DNA of 64,000 nucleotides from JAWWPY01 sp033854735 (GCA_033854735.1 JAWWPY010000439.1:7850-71849), one strand, 5' to 3'; positions 31,721-40,724 are shown, counted from the first letter of the stretch. Program-made: numbers and translations. Notes: generated from the sequence alone by a model not told the origin.

Positions 31721-31969
31721 TCAGCTCCCCCTCTTCGTCATGAGGTAGACGACGGCGGTCACCCCGGCCGCGAGCAGCGTGAAGAACAGCTGGAACCAGA
31801 AGAAGAACGGGAACCCCAGGAACCTGGGCGTCTCCTGGTTGTAAATGAACGTGAGCAGCGGCAGCACAATGGGGATCAGCAGCAGCCAGTTCCATGGGCT
31901 GCGGTCGCTGAGGACCCGGTGGGCCAAGGTGGCCGGCGGCGGGTCCTGCGGGGGGGATACCTCAGTCAT
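31721..31969 (-). CDS. DUF3311 small membrane protein, symporter partner
   Basis: This 82-residue protein has two transmembrane helices (WNWLLLIPIVLPLLTFIYN and FFFWFQLFFTLLAAGVTAVV) and a short basic tail, the pattern of DUF3311. Such proteins are found beside SSS-family symporters as in the PanF/YhdT pairs and are thought to assist them. The ATG at 31969 has AGGAG seven bases upstream. The stop lies one base before the symporter start. Confidence 0.85.
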   Translation of the reverse strand: MTEVSPPQDPPPATLAHRVLSDRSPWNWLLLIPIVLPLLTFIYNQETPRFLGFPFFFWFQLFFTLLAAGVTAVVYLMTKRGS

Positions 31970-32049
31970 CGTCGACTCCTTCTCAATATCAGGGCCGTGA
32001 ATGGCCACCCGGGGGCTGCCCGGGGTCCGGGGGCGGCCCGGTCCCGGGA

Positions 32050-33954
32050 CTACCCGGGGTCGGGCCAGCCGAAGGTGGGTTCTGGATGGAGTAGTGGGGG
32101 CAGCTGCCAGGTGGCCGCGGAGGGCTGGCCCGCATCCGCCTCAACCGGGACGTCGATCACGGTCGGCAGTCCCGAATCGAGTGCGGTCTTCAGCGCCGAA
32201 CCCAAATCCGCCGCCGCCTCGACCCGGAGGCCTTGCGCGCCCATCGACCGGGCCATCGCCGCGTAGTCCGCGGAGTAGGGCTCACCGGTGGCGGCGTAGC
32301 GGAAGCTCGTGGCCAGCTCGCGCCCGGCGCCGAAGTACCCGCGCTGCTGGTCCCGGATGGAGATGTAACCTCCGTTGTTCCAGACCAGCCAGACGGCGGG
32401 GATGTCGTACTCGACCGCGCTGGCGACGACGCTCGGCAGCATGAGGAAGCCTCCGTCGCCGACCACGGCCACCGCGGGTGTGTCCGGGGCCGCCAGCCGC
32501 GCGCCGAGCACCCCGGCCATCCCGAAGCACATGGACGCGAAGCCCCAGCTCTGCAGGAGCGTCCCGGGGCCGCCCGGCTGCCATTCCTGCACGATCCAGT
32601 TGTGGTGGGCACCGACGTCACTGAGCAGGATGCCGTCCTCGGGCAGGACCGAGCGCAGGTCGGTGAGCACCCGCTCGGGCCGCAGCGGGCTGGCGTCCGA
32701 GGACCGGTTCGGGGCGGTGTGCCGCTCCCAGTCCTGGGCCCACGTCGCGATGTCGGCCAGCCAGCGGCTCCGGTCCGGGGCCTGCCCCAGGCCCCCGTGC
32801 TGGCCCGCGCCGTACTGGCCTGCGCCGTACTGGCCCGCGCCGTACTGGCCCGCGCCGTGCTGGCCCGCGCCGTGCTGGCCCGCGCCGCGCTGGCGGAGGG
32901 CATCGCCCAGCTGGCCCAGGACGTCTTTCGGGTTCGCGGCGACCCCGAGGGCGACCGGATAGTTCCGGCCCAGTTCGGCCGGGTCGATGTCGACCTGGAT
33001 CAGCCGGGTCGGCGGGATGGAGTAGGTGTAGCCCGGCAGCCAGGAACTGGTCGAGCGATCATCGAACCGGGTACCGAGCGCGAGAATCACGTCGGCGCTG
33101 CGGGCCGCACGGTTGGCCTGGTAGGTGCCGTTACGGCCGGTCGCGCCGAGGTACAGCGGCGAGGCCGAATGGCCGATGCCCTTGCCGAGGGGAGAGGTGA
33201 CGACCGGGATCCGGGCGGCCTGGGCGAACGCGGCGAGTTCCGCGGCGGCCTCGGCGTTCTGCACGCCGTAGCCGGCCACGATCACCGGGCGCTCGGCGGT
33301 GAGCAGCAGGTCCAGGATGACGGTGACATCACTGGCCGCCGCGGCCGATCGGCGGGACAGGCCACGGCGCCATTGACCAGGGTCGGGCACCTCCTCCGCG
33401 GAGGTCTCGACGAACACGTCCAGCGGCACGTCCAAGTGCACCGGCCCCGGCCGGCCGCCGAGCATGGCCGCGAAGGCCTGGCGCAGCATGAGCGGCAGCT
33501 GGTCAGCGCGGGTCGCCTGGAAGCTGCGCTTGACATAGGGCCGTAGCACGCCGGGGGTGTCCGCCTGGTAATACCGGCCGGTCTCCTGGAAGGGGGCGCG
33601 GTTGAACTGCGTCGTGGGCACGTTGCCGGTGATGGCCAGGAACGCCGAGGAGTCCATGAAGGCCGACCCGAGGGCGACGGGAAGGTTCGCTGAGCCGGGC
33701 CCGACCGAGGTGAACGTGGCCAGCGGCTCGTGCCGGATCCGGTAGTAAGCGTCCGCGATGAAGCCCGCCGCCGACTCGTGGTGCACCGACAGGGTGCGGA
33801 TCTCATCACGCCGGTCGAAGAGCGCGTCAAGCAGCCCCAGGTCGCCATGCCCGCACAGCCCCACCACGTACGGCACGCGCTCCCGGATGAGGTACTCGGT
33901 GATGATCTCCGCGCCCTTCATTCCGCCATGCGCCGCTTCCACCGTGCCCTCCAT
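32050..33954 (-). CDS. Thiamine diphosphate-dependent enzyme (acetolactate synthase-like)
   Basis: This enzyme of about 634 residues has three domains. In the N-terminal domain the catalytic glutamate is in VHHESAAGFIADAY (E60 from this start). A central Rossmann-like domain follows, then a C-terminal ThDP-binding domain with GDGGFLMLPS through WNNGGYISIRD (GDG-x-NN motif). It belongs to the acetolactate synthase / benzoylformate decarboxylase superfamily but not clearly to IlvB. A 90-bp minisatellite adds GAGQH/Y repeats between the second and third domains. Start is uncertain: ATG 33954 is used; TTG 33978 and ATG 33921 are possible. It is divergent from an aldehyde dehydrogenase and upstream of the DUF3311-symporter-TcuAB genes. 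A role in cleaving a 2-keto acid is inferred. Confidence 0.83.
   Translation of the reverse strand: MEGTVEAAHGGMKGAEIITEYLIRERVPYVVGLCGHGDLGLLDALFDRRDEIRTLSVHHESAAGFIADAYYRIRHEPLATFTSVGPGSANLPVALGSAFMDSSAFLAITGNVPTTQFNRAPFQETGRYYQADTPGVLRPYVKRSFQATRADQLPLMLRQAFAAMLGGRPGPVHLDVPLDVFVETSAEEVPDPGQWRRGLSRRSAAAASDVTVILDLLLTAERPVIVAGYGVQNAEAAAELAAFAQAARIPVVTSPLGKGIGHSASPLYLGATGRNGTYQANRAARSADVILALGTRFDDRSTSSWLPGYTYSIPPTRLIQVDIDPAELGRNYPVALGVAANPKDVLGQLGDALRQRGAGQHGAGQHGAGQYGAGQYGAGQYGAGQHGGLGQAPDRSRWLADIATWAQDWERHTAPNRSSDASPLRPERVLTDLRSVLPEDGILLSDVGAHHNWIVQEWQPGGPGTLLQSWGFASMCFGMAGVLGARLAAPDTPAVAVVGDGGFLMLPSVVASAVEYDIPAVWLVWNNGGYISIRDQQRGYFGAGRELATSFRYAATGEPYSADYAAMARSMGAQGLRVEAAADLGSALKTALDSGLPTVIDVPVEADAGQPSAATWQLPPLLHPEPTFGWPDPG
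32796..32885 (+). repeat. 15-bp minisatellite inside the ThDP enzyme gene
   Basis: Six units of CGTRCTGGCCCGCGC (32796 to 32885) with only C/T and A/G single differences. On the coding strand they give G-A-G-Q-[H/Y] repeated in frame. The insert lies in the loop between the central and ThDP-binding domains. Confidence 0.93.
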
Positions 33955-33982
33955 TCCCCCTGGTTGCGCATCGAGCAAGCCG

Positions 33983-33995
33983 TTGCATAATGCGC
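33983..33995. promoter_or_regulatory. Imperfect dyad in divergent promoter region
   Basis: TTGCATAATGCGC has the imperfect dyad TTGCA-TAA-TGCGC in the 86 bp between the ThDP enzyme and aldehyde dehydrogenase starts. It is a candidate operator for the IclR protein encoded at 37.9 kb. The evidence is only position and symmetry. Confidence 0.3.
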
Positions 33996-34040
33996 GACCG
34001 TATGGCAGCCTGAAGCACGCGTCAAGAGGGGAGATGGCCC

Positions 34041-35483
34041 ATGGCAGAACTGCTGGACGGCGCTACTGGCCTTCTCATCGACGGACGATGGTGCTCCAGC
34101 GGGACCGATCTGGCCGTGATCGACAAGTACACGCTTCAGCCATTCGCGGCTGTCCAGCAGGCCCGGCCCCGTGACGTCGACCAGGCGGTGACCGGAGCCG
34201 CCGCCGCGGCGCTGCGCCCGATGCCCCCGGCCCAGCGCCACGCCATCCTCAGCGAGGCGTCCCGCCTGCTGGCCGCCCACCGGGACGAGATCTGCGGCAT
34301 CTACGTCGCCGAGACCGGCTTCACGCCGGCCGACGCGGCCGCCGAGGTGACCCGCGCGGTGGCGACGATGCGGCTGTCGGCCGAGGAGTCCATCCGGATC
34401 GCCGGTGAGGAGATCCCGGTAGCGGCCACCCCGGGCAGCGAGGACCGCCTGGCGTTCACGATCCGCGTGCCGGTCGGCGTGGTAGCGGCGATCACGCCGT
34501 TCAACGCCCCGCTGAACACGGTCATCCACAAGGTCGCCCCGGCCATCGCCGCCGGGAACGCCGTGGTGCTCAAGCCCGCCGAGCAGACCCCGCTGTGCTC
34601 CGTCGCGCTGGCCCGGATCCTGCTCGACGCGGGCCTGCCCGCCGGCTTCCTGCAACTGGTCTGCGGGCCCGGCGAGACGGTCGGTACCGCGCTGGTGGCC
34701 GACCGGCGGATCCGCTTCTTCACCTTCACCGGCTCAGCGGCGGTGGGACTGGCGATCAAGCAGAATTCCGGCATCGCCAAGACGCACCTGGAACTCGGCT
34801 CGAACAGCGCCTCGATCGTGGCGGCCGACGCCGATCTCGACCTCGTCGCGGATCTGGTCGCCCGGGCCGGGTACCGCAAGGCGGGGCAGGTGTGCACCAG
34901 CGTGCAGCGCCTGCTCGTGCATACTTCGATCATCAACGATCTCTCCGGGCTGCTGGCGAAACGGGTGGCCGCGTTGCGCGCCGGAGATCCCCGGGACCCT
35001 GACGTCCAGGTCGGCCCGCTGATCGCCCCGGCCGAGGCCGAGCGCGCGCACGGCTGGATACGCCAAGCGGTGCGCCGCGGCGGGACCGTGCTGGCGGGCG
35101 GTGAACGTGACGGGCCCGTGCTGACCCCGACGCTGCTGCGTGACCCGCCTCCGGACAGCCGGATCATGACCGAGGAGATCTTCGCCCCGGCTGTCGCGCT
35201 GGTCGCCGTCGGCGGCCTCGACCAGGCCATCGACCTGGTCAACGCGGGCGAATACGGCCTCCAGGCGGGCGTGTTCACCCGCGACCTCGGGGCCGCCTTC
35301 TACGCCGCGCGGCGGCTACGCGTCGGCGGCGTGATGATCAACGACACGTCCAGCTATCACGCCGATGCCATGCCCTACGGCGGGGTCAAGGACAGCGGCT
35401 ACGGGCTGGAGGGCCCGCGCTACGCGGTCCAGGACATGACCGACCCGCGCATCATCGTGCTGAACCTCCCGGAGCACCCGTGA
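34041..35483 (+). CDS. Aldehyde dehydrogenase (NAD(P)+)
   Basis: This 480-residue ALDH-superfamily enzyme has all catalytic residues: N156 (TPFNAPLN), K178 (VLKPAE), E251 (HLELGSNSAS) and the nucleophile C285 (GQVCTSVQR). The FTFTGSAAVG coenzyme motif is present. AGGGGAG lies eight bases before the ATG. It oxidises an aldehyde to an acid in the cytoplasm. It is first in a plus-strand operon: isomerase (4-bp overlap), flavin dehydrogenase, IclR, then a beta-hydroxyacid dehydrogenase. Substrate is not defined; semialdehydes from sugar-acid breakdown would fit the neighbours. Confidence 0.93.
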   Translation: MAELLDGATGLLIDGRWCSSGTDLAVIDKYTLQPFAAVQQARPRDVDQAVTGAAAAALRPMPPAQRHAILSEASRLLAAHRDEICGIYVAETGFTPADAAAEVTRAVATMRLSAEESIRIAGEEIPVAATPGSEDRLAFTIRVPVGVVAAITPFNAPLNTVIHKVAPAIAAGNAVVLKPAEQTPLCSVALARILLDAGLPAGFLQLVCGPGETVGTALVADRRIRFFTFTGSAAVGLAIKQNSGIAKTHLELGSNSASIVAADADLDLVADLVARAGYRKAGQVCTSVQRLLVHTSIINDLSGLLAKRVAALRAGDPRDPDVQVGPLIAPAEAERAHGWIRQAVRRGGTVLAGGERDGPVLTPTLLRDPPPDSRIMTEEIFAPAVALVAVGGLDQAIDLVNAGEYGLQAGVFTRDLGAAFYAARRLRVGGVMINDTSSYHADAMPYGGVKDSGYGLEGPRYAVQDMTDPRIIVLNLPEHP

Positions 35484-36295
35484 CCTTGCCGCTATCCGGG
35501 TGCAGCTTCGGGTGGCTGCACGTGACCCCGCTGCCGGATGCGCTGCGCGCGCTGGCCCGGCAGGGATTCCGTTCGCTGGAGCTGACCACCGCGCCGCCGC
35601 ACCTCTTCGCCCGGGCCTTCGGGCCCTACGAGCGCCAGGAACTGATACGCACCCTGAGCACGCTCGGCATGCGGGTGGTGTCGGTCAACCCGAGTTTCGC
35701 CGACATCAACCTGATCAGCACCAACCCGGAGATCCGTGAGGTCAGCGAGCGCCAGCTCATGGCCAACATCGAGCTGGCCGCTGATCTGGGCGCATCCTTC
35801 GTGGTGGTGATCCCGGGCCGCCGGCACGCCCTGGCCCCGGCTCCCGACGAGGACGCGGCGGCGGTGCTCGACCGGGGGCTCGCCCGGCTGCTGCGCAGGG
35901 CCGAGGAACTCGGTATCACGATTGCCCTGGAGAACAGCCCCTACGGCTACCTGGGCCGGGCCCCGGATCTGATCGAGACCGTGGAACGCTGGCGCTCCCC
36001 GCAGCTGCGCATCACCTACGACGTGGCCAACGCGCTGGCGGTCGAAGACCCGGCCGAGGGGGTGCGGCTGCTCGGCGGGCACCTCGCCCTGGCCCACGTC
36101 AGCGACACGTGGCGGAACAAGTGGGCGCACACCTCGGCCGGCCGCGGCGAGGTCGACTTCGCCGGGTTCGCGCGGGCTCTGGCCGACATCGGATTCGGCG
36201 GCCCGACCGTGTACGAACTGGTCGACGGTGAAGATCCGGAACCCCGGCTGCCAGCCGACCTCGCGACGCTCGCGGCGGCAGGATGGGAGCAGTGA
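35480..36295 (+). CDS. Sugar phosphate isomerase/epimerase-like TIM barrel protein
   Basis: This 271-residue protein of the xylose-isomerase-like TIM-barrel family (AP endonuclease 2 type) includes 3-keto-sugar and hydroxypyruvate isomerases among its relatives. Metal-ligand strands are visible: ITIALENSPYG (Glu), LRITYDVANAL (Asp), LALAHVSDT (His) and the final TVYELVDGE (Glu). The GTG start overlaps the aldehyde dehydrogenase stop by 4 bp, and the stop overlaps the next ATG by one base, so the three are co-translated. It probably interconverts a keto/aldose intermediate; the exact reaction is unknown. Confidence 0.85.
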   Translation: MTLPLSGCSFGWLHVTPLPDALRALARQGFRSLELTTAPPHLFARAFGPYERQELIRTLSTLGMRVVSVNPSFADINLISTNPEIREVSERQLMANIELAADLGASFVVVIPGRRHALAPAPDEDAAAVLDRGLARLLRRAEELGITIALENSPYGYLGRAPDLIETVERWRSPQLRITYDVANALAVEDPAEGVRLLGGHLALAHVSDTWRNKWAHTSAGRGEVDFAGFARALADIGFGGPTVYELVDGEDPEPRLPADLATLAAAGWEQ

Positions 36296-37869
36296 TGCCG
36301 TCGAAGCCGGTGCTGCCCTCGAAAGCCGATGTGGTCGTGGCCGGCAGCGGCGCGGCCGGGCTGACCGCAGCGCTGGCCGCGGCGATGGAGGGGGCCGACG
36401 TCCTGCTGGTCGAGCGGGCCGAGCGGCTCGGCGGCACGACGGCGCTGTCCGGTGGACGGGTCTGGGTCCCGTGCAATCACTGGCAAGACGGCGACACCCC
36501 GGGAGCCGCGGCCGCCTACCTGGACGGCATTTTCAGTGACCGCTACCGGCACATGACCGAGGCCTTCATCGCCACAGCGCCCGAGATGACGCGTTTCGTC
36601 GAGCACAACAGCCCGCACCGGTTCACGGCGTGCCCCCGCTATCCGGACTACGACCCGTCCCGGCCGGGTGCGACACTCGGCGGCCGGTCCCTGGACATGG
36701 AGCCCATCGACATCACCAAGCTCACGCCGCTGGCGGCGGACATCCTGGTGCCGCCCGGATACCTGCCGATGTCCTTCGCCGAATGGGAGGAATGGCGCTA
36801 CCCGGAACGGTTCGACTGGGGGCTGCTTCGCGAGCGAGAGCGGACCGGCATCAGGACCGGCGGTGTGGCGCTGGTCGCCGGGTTGCTCGATGGCGCGGTG
36901 AAGGCGGGCGTCACGGTGCTGACCGGCGCCCGGCTGCTGAGCGCACAGCCCGGATCGGCCAGCGTGCGGTACGAGGGCCGCGTGACGGCGATCAGCGCGC
37001 GGGCGGTGATACTCGCCACCGGCGGATTCGACTGGGACCGGGAACTGCGCGCCCATCTTCAGCCGCGCATGCAGCGGGCCAGCGGGGCGCCCCCCACCAA
37101 CACCGGTGACGGGCTGCGCATCGCCGCAGAGGCCGGAACCAGGACAGACAACATGGCCGAGGGCTGGTGGATGCCGATGATGGCGATCCCCGGCGAGACC
37201 CTGCTCGGCGAGCAGTTCTACCGGTCGCTCATCCGGGAGCGCGGGCTGCCGCGGCAGATCATGGTCAACGCCGCGGGCCGGCGTTTCGTCGCCGAGGCGC
37301 GGCCGTACAACGAGATCGGCAAGGCCCTCCACCGCCAGGACGGGCCCGTTCACCTGGTCTTCGACGAGACGTACCGGGCGACGTATCCGATGCCGGGCCT
37401 GCCCCGGACCGGACCAGTGCCGGACTGGGTGGCGCGCGGCGGCTCGCTGGCCGAGCTCGCGGTCAGCATCGGCGCCCACCCCGCCGTCCTGGAGGACACG
37501 GTCCGCCGCTGGAACGACGGGTGCGCCGAGGGGGCCGACCGGGACTTCGGCCGTGGCGAGGATGCCTACCAGCGCTTCTGCGGTGACCCGGCGGTCCGGC
37601 CGAACCCGAGCCTCGGGCCGATCGACGAGCCGCCGTATTACGCGGTCGAGGTTCTGGCCGGCACCATTGGGACCAAGGGCGGACCGATCACCGACACCGA
37701 CGGGGCCGTGCTCGCCGCTGACGGCGCCCCCGTCACCGGCCTGTACGCCGTCGGCAACACCGCGGCGTTCTGGACGGCCGACGGATACCCGGGCCCCGGC
37801 GCCACTCTCGCCGTGGGCATGACGATGGGCTACCGCGCGGGGCGGCATGCGGGGCGGACCGTACGCTGA
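36295..37869 (+). CDS. FAD-dependent dehydrogenase, 3-ketosteroid dehydrogenase/fumarate reductase type
   Basis: This 524-residue flavoprotein has the dinucleotide motif VVVAGSGAAGLTAALAAA (near residue 12), the GGTTALSGGRVWVPCN block, ILATGGFDWD, and the C-terminal flavin contact LYAVGNTAAFWTADGYPGPG with TLAVGMTMGYRAGRHA. These features are typical of the 3-ketosteroid-delta1-dehydrogenase / FAD-binding-2 branch. Members oxidise or reduce C-C bonds next to a carbonyl. ATG 36295 shares one base with the preceding stop. It is a second FAD-binding-2 dehydrogenase in this locus besides TcuA. A steroid substrate is not implied by the neighbours. Confidence 0.87.
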   Translation: MPSKPVLPSKADVVVAGSGAAGLTAALAAAMEGADVLLVERAERLGGTTALSGGRVWVPCNHWQDGDTPGAAAAYLDGIFSDRYRHMTEAFIATAPEMTRFVEHNSPHRFTACPRYPDYDPSRPGATLGGRSLDMEPIDITKLTPLAADILVPPGYLPMSFAEWEEWRYPERFDWGLLRERERTGIRTGGVALVAGLLDGAVKAGVTVLTGARLLSAQPGSASVRYEGRVTAISARAVILATGGFDWDRELRAHLQPRMQRASGAPPTNTGDGLRIAAEAGTRTDNMAEGWWMPMMAIPGETLLGEQFYRSLIRERGLPRQIMVNAAGRRFVAEARPYNEIGKALHRQDGPVHLVFDETYRATYPMPGLPRTGPVPDWVARGGSLAELAVSIGAHPAVLEDTVRRWNDGCAEGADRDFGRGEDAYQRFCGDPAVRPNPSLGPIDEPPYYAVEVLAGTIGTKGGPITDTDGAVLAADGAPVTGLYAVGNTAAFWTADGYPGPGATLAVGMTMGYRAGRHAGRTVR

Positions 37870-37874
37870 CGTGC

Positions 37875-38828
37875 ATGACGACGGACGCGGCGAGGGGGCT
37901 GATCGGCTCCCTCCTCCATGGTTTGGAGATCTTGGACATGTTCGAGCGCGAACGGTCCGTGATCGGCATCGGGGAGATGGCGCAGCATCTCAGCCTGCAC
38001 AGGTCCACGACTTCCCGGCTCGCGGCCACGCTGTCCGTGGCCGGGTACCTGGAACCGGCCGGTGAGCCGGGACGGTACCGGCTGTCAGGCAAGCTCGCCG
38101 CGCTCGGCGAGCTGGTCGCTACCGACGGCCAGGTGCGCCGCGCCGCGCTGCCCTACCTGCAGAGCCTGGTCCAGAGCCTCGGCGAGACGGGGCACCTGGC
38201 CGTGCTGGCGGGCAACGAGGCGGTCACCGTCGAAGTCGTCGACGGCTGGCAGACGGTCAGGATGCACTCATGGGTGGGCAAGCGCTCTCCGGCGCACTGC
38301 AGCTCGATGGGCAAAGCGCTGCTCGCCGGCCTCGGCGACGACGCCGTCGACGCGCGCTATCCAGGCGCCCGGCTCGAGGCCAGAACGGAAAAGACGATCA
38401 CCGACCGGGCCGAGCTCAAGCGCCATCTCGCTGACGTGCGTTCCCGCGGATACGCGGTTGACCGCGAGGAACTCGAACCTCACCTGTGCTGCGTGGCCGG
38501 CCCAATCTTCGACCGGACCGGGAAAGTCGTGGCCAGCATCAGCGTCTCCGGGCCCGATTCACGGATCGACGAGGCGAGTATCCCAGCGACAGCCGATGCG
38601 GTGCGCGCCGCCGCATGGCAGATCAGTGCCCGGCTCGGCGCCCCCCGCGAAATACCAGAATGGAGTTCTCATGGCCACGATCGCATTCCTGGGACTCGGC
38701 CGGATGGGGAGGCCGATGGCCCAGCGGGTCCTCGACGCGGGACACGATCTGACCGTGTGGAACCGGACCAGCGAGCGGACGCAGCCGCTGGTGGCCGACG
38801 GCGCGCGGTCCGCGCGGACCCCGGCTGA
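37875..38828 (+). CDS. IclR-family regulator with unusual C-terminal overlap
   Basis: This is an IclR-type regulator. An N-terminal winged helix (about 10-70, HLSLHRSTTSRLAATLSVAGYLE) is followed by an effector domain (75-260) with SSMGKALLAGL and HLCCVAGPIFDRTGKVVASISVSG. It is probably the local regulator of the two divergent catabolic operons. Family length is about 250-260 residues, but this frame runs to 317. The last 52 codons overlap the 5' end of the next gene by 158 bp in another frame and read as Arg/Gly-rich nonsense. Either the natural stop was lost or a base is missing near 38660. It starts 5 bp after the flavin dehydrogenase. Confidence 0.87.
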   Translation: MTTDAARGLIGSLLHGLEILDMFERERSVIGIGEMAQHLSLHRSTTSRLAATLSVAGYLEPAGEPGRYRLSGKLAALGELVATDGQVRRAALPYLQSLVQSLGETGHLAVLAGNEAVTVEVVDGWQTVRMHSWVGKRSPAHCSSMGKALLAGLGDDAVDARYPGARLEARTEKTITDRAELKRHLADVRSRGYAVDREELEPHLCCVAGPIFDRTGKVVASISVSGPDSRIDEASIPATADAVRAAAWQISARLGAPREIPEWSSHGHDRIPGTRPDGEADGPAGPRRGTRSDRVEPDQRADAAAGGRRRAVRADPG

Positions 38829-39513
38829 GGCCGCGCGCGAGGCCGAAATCGTGATCACCATGCTGGCCGATCCGCCCGCCCTGGAAGCCGTGCTCCTCGG
38901 GCCCGGCGGCGTCGCCGAGACCATCGCGCCCACGGCCTGCCTGGTGGAGATGTCGACGGCCGGCCCGAAGGCGGAGCTGGCGCTCAGGGAACGGCTGCCA
39001 GCCGAGACCGGTTTCGTGGACGCGCCCGTCATGGGCAGCGTGGGTGCGGCCCAGAGCGGGAACCTGACGGTGCTCGCGGGCGGGGACGTGGACCGCGTGG
39101 AGAAGGTGCTCAGCATCTTCGGCAAGGTCGTGCGCTGCGGCGCGGCCGGGTCAGGGGCGGCGCGCAAGCTCGTGCTCATCAGCGCCGCGCTGGCCGGGGT
39201 CACGCTCGTCGGCGAGCTGCTCGCGCTGGCCGGGGAGCTTGGCGTACCGCGCCAGGCCGCCCTCGACGGGCTCGCGTCCGGGCCACTCGCAGGCTCAGTC
39301 ATGCGCATCCAGAGCACCGACAGCGACTTCGTCATCGCGCTCGCCGCCAAGGACCTGACGCTGGCCACCGAGGCGGCCGACCTCCCGCAGCTCGCCGCCG
39401 CCCGGCAATGGCTTCGCGCGGCCGCCGCCGAAGGCGCCGCAGACCAAGACCTCCGCAACGTGGTCGAGCACATCCGCCCGGCCGGCGCTCCGCAATCACC
39501 GCCGCGGGGCTAA
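38671..39513 (+). CDS. Beta-hydroxyacid dehydrogenase (HIBADH / tartronate semialdehyde reductase family)
   Basis: This 280-residue NAD(P)-dependent enzyme has the N-terminal FLGLGRMGRPMAQRVLDAG nucleotide fold, the substrate signature FVDAPVMGSVGAAQSGNLTV, and the AARKLVLISAALAG helix with the catalytic lysine. This is the pattern of 3-hydroxyisobutyrate dehydrogenase / 2-hydroxy-3-oxopropionate reductase. The ATG at 38671 has AATGGAG upstream. Its 5' end is overlapped by the extended IclR frame. It ends 18 bp into the 3' region of the convergent ABC ATPase gene. It could reduce a small aldehyde acid from sugar-acid breakdown. Confidence 0.88.
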   Translation: MATIAFLGLGRMGRPMAQRVLDAGHDLTVWNRTSERTQPLVADGARSARTPAEAAREAEIVITMLADPPALEAVLLGPGGVAETIAPTACLVEMSTAGPKAELALRERLPAETGFVDAPVMGSVGAAQSGNLTVLAGGDVDRVEKVLSIFGKVVRCGAAGSGAARKLVLISAALAGVTLVGELLALAGELGVPRQAALDGLASGPLAGSVMRIQSTDSDFVIALAAKDLTLATEAADLPQLAAARQWLRAAAAEGAADQDLRNVVEHIRPAGAPQSPPRG

Positions 39514-40698
39514 GGCCGGGACGGGGCCGCCCTGACTGCGGATGCCTTCGCCGGTGACGGCGTCGAAGAAGTGCAGTGCCTCGGTGTCCACGAGCACCCT
39601 GGCCACGTCGCCCTCCTTGATGGCGGTCTTCGGGCTCATCCGGGCCACCATGGTGGCCAGCGAGCGGACATCCTCGGCCTCGCCCCCGCTGACGTGAGCG
39701 GCCGTGCCGATCGCGCCGTGCACCTGGACCTCTGAGCCGAGTTCCTCGCGGAGCTTCACCGGCAGCCTGATGATCGCTTGCGCGTCGGCGCCGTGCGCGA
39801 GCTCGGCATCCTGCATGTTCTCGGGGCGAATGCCCAGGACAATGTCCCGGCCCAGATACTGCGCCAGCGCCGGATGGTCGGCGACGACCTGCGGCGGAAT
39901 GAGCAGCCGGTGGGTGCCGAACACCACCGTCAGGCCAGCGGCCTCCTCGTCGCGCTCCAGCCGGGCGTCGACCAGGTTCATCGCGGGCGAGCCGATGAAG
40001 CCGGCCACGAACAGGTTGGCCGGCCTGGCGTACAGCTCCTGCGGGGTGGCCACCTGCTGCAGCACGCCACCGTGAATCACCGCGACGCGGGTGCCGAGGG
40101 TCATCGCCTCCGTCTGGTCGTGCGTCACGTAGATGGTGGTCACCGCGAGCGAGCGCTGCAGCTGGGCTATCTCAGCGCGCATCTGCACCCGCAGCTTGGC
40201 ATCGAGGTTCGACAGCGGCTCGTCCATCAGGAACGCCTGTGGCTGCCGGACGATGGCGCGGCCCATCGCGACCCGCTGCCGCTGGCCGCCGGACAGCTGC
40301 CGCGGCTTGCGGGCCAGGTACGGCTCGAGTTCGAGGATGCGGGCGGCCTCGGCGACCCGCTGCCTGATCTCCGCCTTGGCCACCTTGCGGTACTTCAGGC
40401 TGAACGCCATGTTGTCGTAGACCGACAGATGCGGGTAGAGCGCGTAACTCTGGAAGACCATGGCGATGTCGCGGTGCCTGGGTTCCACGTCGGTGACCGG
40501 CCGGTCGTCGATGTAGATGGTCCCCGACGTGACGTCCTCCAGCCCGGCGATCATCCGCAGCGCGGTCGTCTTGCCGCACCCGGAAGGTCCGACGAGGACC
40601 AGCAGCTCGCCGTCGTCCACGTGCAGGTTCAGCGACCTGACGGCGGTCGTCCCGTCGGGATACTGCTTGGTTACTGAGTCGAGCACGATCCGCGACAT
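39496..40698 (-). CDS. Carbohydrate ABC transporter ATPase (MsmK/UgpC type)
   Basis: This 400-residue ATPase has Walker A GPSGCGKTT (37-45), the signature LSGGQRQRVAMGRA, Walker B AFLMDEPLSNLD, and a long C-terminal OB-like domain (about 240-400) typical of MsmK/UgpC/MalK ATPases. It energises CUT1 sugar importers. The start at 40698 has GGGAGG just upstream; the frame is open to 40833 but is not homologous there. It is the last gene of the minus-strand sugar operon, 26 bp after the SMP-30 gene, and serves the two permeases and binding protein. Confidence 0.93.
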   Translation of the reverse strand: MSRIVLDSVTKQYPDGTTAVRSLNLHVDDGELLVLVGPSGCGKTTALRMIAGLEDVTSGTIYIDDRPVTDVEPRHRDIAMVFQSYALYPHLSVYDNMAFSLKYRKVAKAEIRQRVAEAARILELEPYLARKPRQLSGGQRQRVAMGRAIVRQPQAFLMDEPLSNLDAKLRVQMRAEIAQLQRSLAVTTIYVTHDQTEAMTLGTRVAVIHGGVLQQVATPQELYARPANLFVAGFIGSPAMNLVDARLERDEEAAGLTVVFGTHRLLIPPQVVADHPALAQYLGRDIVLGIRPENMQDAELAHGADAQAIIRLPVKLREELGSEVQVHGAIGTAAHVSGGEAEDVRSLATMVARMSPKTAIKEGDVARVLVDTEALHFFDAVTGEGIRSQGGPVPALAPRR

Positions 40699-40724
40699 TG
40701 TGCCTCCCTCCCTCGGGACACGCC

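Noticed and set aside
32233..33546. Plus-strand frame of 437 codons within the ThDP enzyme region
   Set aside because: Antisense to an enzyme with intact ThDP motifs; its apparent AVLARAVLA repeats are only the complement of the minisatellite.
36283..36294. Earlier ATG for the flavin dehydrogenase
   Set aside because: It lies inside the preceding gene. The ATG at 36295 forms a TGATG coupling and sits just before the FAD motif.
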